DNA of 5,253 nucleotides. Source: Thermoflexales bacterium. GTDB taxonomy: Bacteria; Chloroflexota; Anaerolineae; S140-20. The notes beneath the pieces are model-generated. The model was not told the origin of the DNA. It worked only from the letters and a program-made list of their open reading frames with translations, and did no database searches. A program made the translations under genes and the position numbers. The DNA lies in the NCBI GenBank assembly GCA_015484715.1, contig WFUY01000486.1:1-5253 (forward strand), given 5' to 3'. Shown one piece after another: positions 1 through 5,169 of the stretch (within the stretch, counting starts at the first letter, position 1; the number at the start of each line of letters is the position of its first letter).

Positions 1-266
1 CCCCCACCCCCACCCCAGGCCCTCTCACTGTCGGCGGGCGGGCACGGGTGACGGTGGCCGACTGGGCCTACTTGAACGTGCGGGCCGAGCCCTCAGCCCA
101 GGCGGAGATCATCGGGACGCTGGACAGCGGTGCCGAGGTCACCATCCTGGAGGGGCCGGTGGAGGCCGACGGCTACCGCTGGTGGAAGTTGGACGACGGG
201 AAGGGACTTGTCGGCTGGGCTGTGGAGGGTACGGAGAGGGAGCGCTGGCTGGTGCCCATCGAGTGA
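1..266 (+). CDS. C-terminal part of an SH3b-domain protein (5' end outside window)
   Basis: The reading frame enters from upstream (first full codon at position 3) and is open to TGA at 264-266. It begins with a Pro-Thr linker (PTPTP) and continues into one bacterial SH3 (SH3b) domain. The hallmarks are an LNVRAEPS segment, a following IGTLDSGAEVTIL strand pair, a WWKL strand and the closing GLVGWAVEG. The protein ends WLVPIE. SH3b domains usually bind peptides or cell-wall material, and Pro/Thr linkers of this kind commonly tether them to a secreted or membrane-anchored part. A GTG at 48 could serve as a start, but the in-frame linker before it argues that the gene begins upstream. The role of the full protein cannot be told from this fragment. 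It is probably not part of the downstream operon, because a promoter and an inverted repeat follow it. Confidence 0.85.
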   Translation, partial: PTPTPGPLTVGGRARVTVADWAYLNVRAEPSAQAEIIGTLDSGAEVTILEGPVEADGYRWWKLDDGKGLVGWAVEGTERERWLVPIE

Positions 267-305
267 CGATTTTCGCAATTTTTGCCCGCGATTCGCGGGA
301 AATCG
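267..305 (+). terminator. Inverted repeat after the SH3b gene, possible atypical terminator
   Basis: An inner perfect stem CCCGCG (285-290) pairs with CGCGGG (294-299) around the loop ATT. Outer arms CGATTT (267-272) and AAATCG (300-305) extend it, leaving 273-284 as a one-sided bulge. The repeat begins immediately after the SH3b stop codon, which suggests 3'-end formation or insulation from the next promoter. No T-run follows the stem; the T-run (279-283) precedes it, so this is not a textbook intrinsic terminator. It could instead be a protein-binding site. Confidence 0.4.
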
Positions 306-314
306 TCACAGGAC

Positions 315-343
315 TTGACATTTCTGCGAAATTCGGTTAAGAT
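315..343 (+). promoter_or_regulatory. Sigma70-type promoter of the regulator-transporter operon
   Basis: A perfect -35 box TTGACA (315-320) is followed by a 17-bp spacer and TAAGAT (338-343), which matches the -10 consensus at four of six positions including the key first TA and last T. The segment is clearly AT-richer than the coding DNA around it. Transcription would start near 349-351, giving a leader of about 34 nt before the proposed start of the Lrp/AsnC gene. It is the only convincing promoter I see for the genes downstream. Confidence 0.7.
320..332 (+). promoter_or_regulatory. Palindrome ATTTC-TGC-GAAAT inside the promoter spacer, candidate operator
   Basis: The 5-bp arms ATTTC (320-324) and GAAAT (328-332) form a perfect inverted repeat with a 3-nt centre. 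It overlaps the last base of the -35 box and sits in the spacer, a position where a bound protein would block RNA polymerase. Part of it, TGCGAAA (325-331), is the inverse of TTTCGCA at 271-277, with about 54 bp between centres. Lrp/AsnC proteins often autoregulate and bind several phased sites, so the adjacent regulator is the natural candidate. Binding is inferred only. Confidence 0.4.
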
Positions 344-370
344 ACCGCCATTGCGCTCGCGCGAGCATCC

Positions 371-376
371 AGGAGG
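371..376 (+). promoter_or_regulatory. Ribosome binding site AGGAGG that fixes the start of the Lrp/AsnC gene
   Basis: AGGAGG followed by GGGA lies 7 nt before the ATA codon at 384. No ATG, GTG or TTG stands at a suitable distance downstream in the correct frame. The in-frame TTG codons at 282, 315 and 351 all lie upstream of this site. The site therefore supports initiation at 384. Confidence 0.6.
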
Positions 377-383
377 GGGAACC

Positions 384-866
384 ATAGACCACGTTGACCG
401 GGCCATCATCGCCCGTCTCCAGTACGACGGGCGGATGCCCTTCACCACCATTGCGGAGCAGATCGGCGTCTCGGAGTCCACGGTGCGCAATCGCGTGGCG
501 CGGTTGCGGCGGGAGGGGATCCTGCAGGTCGTCGGCGTGGTGGATCCGCATCTGCTGGGGCTTCGGGCGACCGCCATCATCGGCGTCGTCGTCCAGCCCG
601 CTCGCTTGGAGGCCGCCGCCCAGGAGATCGCGGCCTTCGACGAGGTCTCCTACCTGGTGATGACCTCCGGCGCTTTCGATCTACTGGTCGAAGTCCTCTG
701 CCAGGATACCGAGCACCTGGCCAGCTTCCTCAGTGACAAACTGCTCCGCGTTGAAGGGATCCAACGCACCGAGACTTTCTACATCCTCCGCACCTACAAG
801 CTCTCCTACCGCTGGGGGATGGCTCCCGACGGGGAGGTCGAGCCGCTGGCGCAGGGACCCGCCTGA
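384..866 (+). CDS. Lrp/AsnC-family transcriptional regulator
   Basis: This is a DNA-binding regulator of about 160 residues, the usual size of the Lrp/AsnC family. The N-terminal winged helix-turn-helix starts with [13 protein letters not shown] and continues through [16 protein letters not shown] (about residues 23-38). A C-terminal RAM domain follows from about residue 65, with IIGVVVQP, the [16 protein letters not shown] segment containing the conserved Gly-x-x-Asp turn, and the terminal [11 protein letters not shown] domains bind small effectors, often amino acids, and drive oligomerisation. The preferred start is ATA at 384, because AGGAGG is 7 nt before it, the promoter ends at 343, and residue 2 onward matches where the family begins. 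Annotation limited to ATG/GTG/TTG would choose TTG 351 or TTG 282; TTG 282 lies upstream of the promoter. The gene is 55 nt from potA and probably controls the importer operon, itself included. The effector is unknown. Confidence 0.9.
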   Translation: MDHVDRAIIARLQYDGRMPFTTIAEQIGVSESTVRNRVARLRREGILQVVGVVDPHLLGLRATAIIGVVVQPARLEAAAQEIAAFDEVSYLVMTSGAFDLLVEVLCQDTEHLASFLSDKLLRVEGIQRTETFYILRTYKLSYRWGMAPDGEVEPLAQGPA

Positions 867-921
867 TCGGCACAAAGATCCCCCGGAAACATCCCCACCG
901 TCGTCGTGCAGAGGGAGGGAG

Positions 922-2004
922 ATGTCGGAATACGCCGTCGAGCTGGAGGAGGTCAGCAAGCACTTCGGGCCGGTGGTGGCAGTGGACCGGGTGTCGCTGA
1001 CCATCCGGGATGGGGAGTTCTTCTCCCTGCTGGGACCCTCGGGCTGCGGCAAGACGACCACGCTGCGGCTCATCGCCGGTTTCGAGATCCCCACCGAGGG
1101 CACCGTCTACATCGAAGGGAAGCCCCAGGGGGAGACCCCGCCCTACCGCCGACCGGTCAACACCGTCTTCCAGAACTACGCCCTCTTCCCCCATATGACC
1201 GTCTACCAGAACGTCGCCTTCGGCCTGGAGATGCGGAAGGTGCCCAAGCGGGAGATCCGCCAGCGGGTGCTGGAGGCCCTGGAGATGGTCCGACTGCCGG
1301 GGATGGAGGACCGCCGGCCCAACCAACTCTCCGGTGGGCAGCAGCAGCGGGTCGCCCTGGCCCGGGCCTTGGTCAACCGGCCCAAGGTCCTGCTCCTGGA
1401 CGAGCCCTTGGGCGCTCTCGACCTGAAGCTGCGCAAGGCGATGCAACTGGAGCTGAAGGCGCTTCAGCACCGGGTGGGGATCACCTTCATCTACGTGACC
1501 CACGACCAGGAGGAGGCGCTGACGATGTCGGACCGCATCGCCGTGATGAACGAGGGGCGGGTCCTCCAGGTGGGCACCCCCCAGGAGATCTACGAGCGCC
1601 CGGCCAACCGCTTTGTGGCCGACTTCATCGGCGAGACCAACTTCCTGCCCGGCCAAGTGGTGGAGGCGACCGGGGAGCAGGTGGTGGTGCTGGTGGACGG
1701 CCAGATGCCCATCCGTGTGCCGGCCGTCGAGGCGGTGACGACGGGCCGGTGGGTCACCATCGCCGTCCGCCCGGAGAAGATCGCCCTCCACGCCCAGCCG
1801 CCCGACCCCCAAGCGATCTCCGGCGAGGTGGAGGAGGTGATCTACGGGGGCACCGACACCCGCTACCAGGTGCGGCTGACCCCGGAGACGGTCATCACCG
1901 TGCGCCAGCAGAACGCGCAGGTCGGTGAAGCGGTGGTCTTCCCTGTGGGCAGCCGGGTCTATCTCTCCTGGCCGCCCGAGGCCGCCCGGCTGTTGACCGA
2001 GTAG
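922..2004 (+). CDS. potA: Polyamine-type ABC importer ATP-binding protein
   Basis: The protein has 360 residues and is the cytoplasmic ATPase that powers import through the two permeases encoded next. All nucleotide-binding motifs are intact: Walker [10 protein letters not shown] (residues 38-46), Q-loop [10 protein letters not shown] (Q84), signature LSGGQQQR (136-143), Walker B LLLDEP (157-162, catalytic E161), D-loop GALD (164-167) and the switch histidine H194 in VTHDQEEA. After about residue 230 ([17 protein letters not shown]) a C-terminal TOBE-type regulatory region follows, with AVRPEKIAL near 280-290. This layout and length match the PotA/CUT1-type ATPases used for spermidine/putrescine, and the PotB/C/D genes downstream support that substrate class. 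The start ATG at 922 has a GAGGGAGGGA purine run just before it. The gene ends 9 nt before potB. Exact substrate is inferred from context, since related ATPases serve iron, sulfate or sugar importers. Confidence 0.95.
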   Translation: MSEYAVELEEVSKHFGPVVAVDRVSLTIRDGEFFSLLGPSGCGKTTTLRLIAGFEIPTEGTVYIEGKPQGETPPYRRPVNTVFQNYALFPHMTVYQNVAFGLEMRKVPKREIRQRVLEALEMVRLPGMEDRRPNQLSGGQQQRVALARALVNRPKVLLLDEPLGALDLKLRKAMQLELKALQHRVGITFIYVTHDQEEALTMSDRIAVMNEGRVLQVGTPQEIYERPANRFVADFIGETNFLPGQVVEATGEQVVVLVDGQMPIRVPAVEAVTTGRWVTIAVRPEKIALHAQPPDPQAISGEVEEVIYGGTDTRYQVRLTPETVITVRQQNAQVGEAVVFPVGSRVYLSWPPEAARLLTE

Positions 2005-2013
2005 GAGGCAGCG

Positions 2014-2940
2014 ATGGCCGTTCAGCCCCGCACTCGGCGCGAGACCTGGCGCCTCCTCTTCCTCCTCTCCCCCAGCCTCTTCTGGCTCATCGTCTTCTTC
2101 TTCATCCCTTTGCTCCTGGTCTTCGCGATGAGCTTCGGCCAGCGGGGGACCTACGGAGGTGTGCGCTGGCACCTCAACCTGGAGAACTACGCCCGCCTCT
2201 TCGACCCCCTCTACCTGCGCATCTTCTGGCGCACCTTTCGGATTGCGCTGACGACGACGCTGCTCTGCCTGCTGATCGGCTACCCTCTGGCCTACTTCAT
2301 CGCCACCCGCCCGGTCCGGTGGCGCAGCAGCCTGGTGCTGTTGCTGATGATCCCCTTCTGGACCAACTTCCTGGTGCGCACCTACGCTTGGCTGGTCATC
2401 CTGCGGGACCAGGGGCTGATCAACACCCTCTGGACCGGGCCGATCCACGCCTTCCTGCTCCAGGTGGCCGAGGCGGTGCCGCTACCCTTCTGGTCATCCT
2501 TGGTGCAGGCGACGGCGCAACCGCTCCCCCTCTTCGGCACCGACCTGGCCATCATCATCGGCCTGGTCTACGGCTGGCTGCCCGATATGGTGCTCCCCAC
2601 CTACGCGGCCATCGAGCGGCTGGACCGCTCGCTGATCGAGGCGGCCCAGGACCTCTATGCCAACCGGTTGCAGACCTTCCTGCGCGTCATCCTGCCCCTG
2701 ACGATGCCGGGGATCGTGGCCGGCTCCGTGCTGGTCTTCATCCCCTCCCTGGGGGCCTACATCACCCCCGACCTGCTGGGAGGGGCCCGGTCCATTATGA
2801 TCGGCAACGTGATCTACGCCCAGTTTATGTCGGCCCGGGACTATCCCTTTGGCTCCGCTACCTCCTTCGTGCTGATGGCGGTGATGGTGGTGGGGACGCT
2901 GATCTACTTCCGTATGGGGGGAGGGGAGGTGGAGGTGTGA
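2014..2940 (+). CDS. potB: Polyamine-type ABC importer permease, PotB-like
   Basis: This is an inner-membrane permease of 308 residues with about six hydrophobic segments, roughly at 14-39, 77-96, 105-132, 178-196, 232-252 and 279-301. The cytoplasmic coupling (EAA) loop is E209-A-A-Q-D-L-Y-A-N with I-L-P-L about 15 residues later. It is the part that docks on the ATPase. Here Tyr215 stands where the family usually has Gly. The segments around IIGLVYGWLPDMVLPTY, PGIVAG, GGARSIMIGNVI and FGSATS resemble PotB. The protein is about 30 residues longer than E. coli PotB, mainly because of extra residues around 137-175 between segments 3 and 4. The start ATG has AGGAGG 5 nt before it, and that site overlaps the potA stop codon, suggesting translational coupling. 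The C-terminus GGGEVEV is encoded by a G-rich run. The TGA stop merges into the heptamer array. Confidence 0.94.
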   Translation: MAVQPRTRRETWRLLFLLSPSLFWLIVFFFIPLLLVFAMSFGQRGTYGGVRWHLNLENYARLFDPLYLRIFWRTFRIALTTTLLCLLIGYPLAYFIATRPVRWRSSLVLLLMIPFWTNFLVRTYAWLVILRDQGLINTLWTGPIHAFLLQVAEAVPLPFWSSLVQATAQPLPLFGTDLAIIIGLVYGWLPDMVLPTYAAIERLDRSLIEAAQDLYANRLQTFLRVILPLTMPGIVAGSVLVFIPSLGAYITPDLLGGARSIMIGNVIYAQFMSARDYPFGSATSFVLMAVMVVGTLIYFRMGGGEVEV

Positions 2941-3052
2941 GGCGTGGGGCGTGAGGCGTGAGACGTGAGGCGTGAGGCGTGAAGCGTGAAGCGTGAGGCG
3001 TGAAGCGTGAGGCGTGAGGCGTGAAGCGTGAAGCGTGAAGCGTGAGGCGTGA
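2941..3052 (+). repeat. Tandem heptamer array, 16 units of RGCGTGA
   Basis: Sixteen contiguous 7-bp units fill the potB-potC gap: eight GGCGTGA, six AGCGTGA, one GACGTGA (unit 4, 2962-2968) and one GGCGTGG (unit 1, 2941-2947). A further near-unit GGTGTGA (2934-2940) forms the end of potB with its stop codon. The other strand reads TCACGCC/TCACGCT. There are no spacers, so this is a simple short tandem repeat and not CRISPR. Similar heptamer arrays are known in filamentous cyanobacteria and, as far as I recall, in Chloroflexota. The function is unknown. It lengthens the untranslated gap inside the operon to 124 nt. Confidence 0.95.
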
Positions 3053-3062
3053 GGGAGGTGAG
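3053..3062 (+). promoter_or_regulatory. Ribosome binding site for potC directly at the end of the array
   Basis: GGGAGGTGAG abuts the last heptamer and lies 2 nt before the TTG at 3065. Its GGAGGTGA core is a full complement of the 16S rRNA 3' end. This strong site supports a TTG start for potC, with no ATG or GTG nearby in frame. The end of the array itself (GGCGTGA GGGAGGTGA) looks like a heptamer that grades into the site. Confidence 0.65.
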
Positions 3063-3064
3063 CC

Positions 3065-3898
3065 TTGAAGGGACGGACGGCGAAGGCGCAAGGGGCGAGG
3101 CGAAGAGGGCGGTGGCTGAACCGCCTGTTGACGTTGCACGGCATCGCCGGCTACCTCTTCCTCTACGCCCCCATCGTGATCCTGGTCATCTTCTCGTTCA
3201 ACGCCTCGCGCTTTATGGCCTCGTGGGGCGGCTTCACCCTGGCCTGGTACGGGAAGCTCCTCGGCAACGAGTTGATCGGCGCGGCCCTGAAGAACAGCAT
3301 CATCGTGGCCGGGACGGCGACCCTTGTCTCCACCATTTTCGGCACGATGGTCGCGCTGGCGATGTCCCGCTACAACTTCTGGGGCAAGCTGGCCTTTGAC
3401 GCCCTGCTCTACCTGCCCATCATCATCCCCGACATCGCGATGGCGGTGATGCTCCCCCTGTTTTTCGTGCTGAGCCGCACGCAATTGGGACTGCCGACCA
3501 TCATCATCTCCCACATCGCCTTCAACATCTCTTTCGTCGCCGTCGTCGTGCGGGCCCGCCTGGCCTATTTCGACGTCACCCTGGAGGAAGCGGCCCAGGA
3601 CCTCTACGCCAACGAGTGGCAGACCTTCCGGCGGGTGACGCTGCCGCTGATCATGCCGGGTATCCTGGGTGGGGCGCTGCTGGCCTTCACCCTCTCCCTA
3701 GACGACTTCGTCATCACTTTTTTCACCGCCGGCGTCGGCTCCACGACGCTGCCCCTGCGCATCTACTCGATGATCAAGCTGGGCATCACGCCGGAGATCA
3801 ACGCCCTCTCCAGCCTGATGCTGATCGCCTCGATGACGCTGGTTCTTCTCTCCCTCTTTTTGCAGAAAGGAGGTGGTGGCAAGATCGAGATCGTGTGA
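3065..3898 (+). CDS. potC: Polyamine-type ABC importer permease, PotC-like
   Basis: This is the second inner-membrane permease, 277 residues, partner of the PotB-like protein. About six hydrophobic segments lie near 22-45, 75-101, 110-136, 141-165, 197-224 and 243-268. The coupling loop is E175-A-A-Q-D-L-Y-A-N with T-L-P-L following, almost the same as in PotB and again with Tyr (Y181) in place of the usual Gly. PotC-typical stretches include YLPIIIPDIAMAVM, FTLSLDDFVITFF and TTLPLRIYSMIKLGITPEIN. The TTG start is chosen for the strong ribosome binding site just before it. It gives a strongly basic N-terminal tail (MKGRTAKAQGARRRGRW) of about 20 residues before the first membrane segment, longer than in E. 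coli PotC. The C-terminus GGGGKIEIV resembles the end of PotB. The exact start is less sure than the function. Confidence 0.93.
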   Translation: MKGRTAKAQGARRRGRWLNRLLTLHGIAGYLFLYAPIVILVIFSFNASRFMASWGGFTLAWYGKLLGNELIGAALKNSIIVAGTATLVSTIFGTMVALAMSRYNFWGKLAFDALLYLPIIIPDIAMAVMLPLFFVLSRTQLGLPTIIISHIAFNISFVAVVVRARLAYFDVTLEEAAQDLYANEWQTFRRVTLPLIMPGILGGALLAFTLSLDDFVITFFTAGVGSTTLPLRIYSMIKLGITPEINALSSLMLIASMTLVLLSLFLQKGGGGKIEIV

Positions 3899-3921
3899 GC
3901 AGTTCGGCGTGTCGCAAAGCA

Positions 3922-3937
3922 CGGGCCTCAAAGCCCG
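3922..3937 (+). promoter_or_regulatory. Small hairpin in the potC-potD gap
   Basis: CGGGC (3922-3926) and GCCCG (3933-3937) form a perfect 5-bp stem around a 6-nt loop. The same left arm could also pair with a second GCCCG at 3963-3967. No T-run follows, so it is not an intrinsic terminator. Hairpins between permease and receptor genes sometimes adjust relative expression by mRNA processing or stability, and receptors are often needed in excess. That role is a guess here. The rest of the 107-nt gap holds only the potD ribosome binding site AGGAGG (3993-3998). Confidence 0.35.
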
Positions 3938-4005
3938 GCAGCGGAGGTGCCCTAGGTGGGGTGCCCGGCCTTTTCCCACTGATCTGAAGCAAAGGAGGAG
4001 ATGCG

Positions 4006-5160
4006 ATGACACGACGGGTGTGGAACAGGGGAGCAGTCCTGCTGAGCCTGATCCTGGCGCTGGTTCTGATGGCGGCCTGTGGCGGCGGTCAGGCCCAGCC
4101 CACCCCGGTGCCGGAGAAGCCGGAGACCAAGGCGACGGAAGCACCACCGACCGAGGTCCAGGTCGAAGAGCCCCAACTGGCCAAGGAACTGCACATCTAC
4201 AACTGGTCGGACTACATTGACCCCCAGATCTACGAGGACTTCGAGAAGGAGTACGGGGTCCGCATCGTCGAGGACACCTTCGCCAGCAACGAGGAGCTGC
4301 TGGCCAAGCTCCAGGCCGGCGCCACCGGCTACGACATCATCGTGCCCTCGGACTATATGGTCGAGATTATGATCAACGAGGGGCTGCTGGCCGAGTTGGA
4401 CCACAAGAACATCCCTAACCTGGTCAACATTGACCCGATGTTCGCCGATCCGCCCTACGATCCGGGGATGCGCCACTGCGTGCCCTACCAGTGGGGGACG
4501 ACGGGCATCGGCTACAATACCGAGGTCTTCGACGAACCTCCTGATAGCTGGGCCTACCTCTTCGACCCGGAGCTGGCCTCCCAGTACGCGGGCAAGTTCA
4601 CGATGCTCAACGATGTCCGGGAGACCCTGGGGGCGGCCCTCAAGTACCTGGGCTACTCCCTCAACACCACCAACGAGAAGGAGTTGATGGAGGCCCGCGA
4701 CCTGCTCATCCAACAGAAGCAGTGGGTCTACGCCTACGACAGCGAGCAGTTCGAGGACCTGCTGGTGGCCGACGAGACGGTGATGGCCCACGGCTGGAGC
4801 GGTGACATCTTCACGGCGGCGGCCGAGGATGAGCGCATCTGGTACGTCATCCCCAAGGAGGGGGCCGTTATCTGGGCCGACAACCTCTGCATCCCCGCCA
4901 GTTCGGCCAACAAGTATACGGCTGAGGTCTTCATCAACTACCTGCTGGAGCCGGAGGTGGGGGCCAAGATCACCAACTACACCTGGTTCGCCAGTCCTAA
5001 CGTGGCCGCGGCCGAGTTCATCAATCCCGAGATCCTGAACGAGCCGGCCATCTACCCGCCACCCGAGGTGATAGAGAAGCTGGAGTGGATCAAGGACGTG
5101 GGAGAGGCGACCCCCCTCTACGAGCGCATCTGGACCGAGATCAAGGCTGCAGGGCCGTAA
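4006..5160 (+). CDS. potD: Polyamine-type substrate-binding lipoprotein
   Basis: This 384-residue extracytoplasmic receptor delivers ligand to the permeases. Residues 1-25 form a lipoprotein signal: basic MTRRVWNR, a Leu-rich core, and a lipobox M-A-A-C with Cys25 as the lipid anchor. A Pro/Thr/Glu tether follows to about residue 60. The mature domain matches PotD: HIYNWSDYIDP, YDIIVPSDY, SWAYLFDPE, D203-V-R-E206 then LGYS, HGWSGD (W264), and W290-A-D292. By comparison with E. coli PotD recalled from memory, W67, Y70, D203, E206, W264, W290 and D292 keep polyamine-binding positions. Two others appear changed, to F328 and I362. Polyamine is therefore the best guess, but a related amine is possible. 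ATG 4006 has AGGAGG 7 nt before it. The ATG at 4001 is out of frame and stops at once. The aminotransferase gene starts 9 nt after the stop. Confidence 0.94.
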   Translation: MTRRVWNRGAVLLSLILALVLMAACGGGQAQPTPVPEKPETKATEAPPTEVQVEEPQLAKELHIYNWSDYIDPQIYEDFEKEYGVRIVEDTFASNEELLAKLQAGATGYDIIVPSDYMVEIMINEGLLAELDHKNIPNLVNIDPMFADPPYDPGMRHCVPYQWGTTGIGYNTEVFDEPPDSWAYLFDPELASQYAGKFTMLNDVRETLGAALKYLGYSLNTTNEKELMEARDLLIQQKQWVYAYDSEQFEDLLVADETVMAHGWSGDIFTAAAEDERIWYVIPKEGAVIWADNLCIPASSANKYTAEVFINYLLEPEVGAKITNYTWFASPNVAAAEFINPEILNEPAIYPPPEVIEKLEWIKDVGEATPLYERIWTEIKAAGP

Positions 5161-5169
5161 GGAGAACCT

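Noticed and set aside
730..2448. Long minus-strand open frame of 572 codons opposite potA and potB
   Set aside because: It lies wholly opposite two genes with intact family motifs; its product is low-complexity His/Asp/Gln/Gly/Leu-rich, as expected from antisense of GC-rich codons. No ribosome site or family resemblance.
2941..3052. CRISPR array
   Set aside because: Units are 7 bp and directly contiguous, with no spacers and no cas genes in the window.
2494..3514. Two minus-strand open frames containing HASRLTP/HASRFTP repeats
   Set aside because: The repeated peptide is just the translation of the heptamer array, whose antisense strand contains no stops. The flanks are antisense of potB and potC. 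Such proteins are a common annotation artefact.
4001..4009. ATG at 4001 as the potD start
   Set aside because: It is out of frame with potD, reads ATG CGA TGA and is only 2 nt from the ribosome site. ATG 4006 has proper spacing.
4006..4080. Tat signal because of the TRR at residues 2-4 of the receptor
   Set aside because: The residues after the twin Arg (V-W-N) fit the Tat consensus poorly, and the hydrophobic core plus lipobox cysteine fit an ordinary Sec lipoprotein signal.
3866..4220. Perfect Shine-Dalgarno-like AAAGGAGGTGG in the 3' end of potC followed by a GTG open frame (3873-4220)
   Set aside because: The motif is explained as codons for QKGGGG, mirroring the Gly-rich tail of PotB. 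The open frame starts inside or too close to the motif, overlaps potD in another frame and has no family-like sequence.
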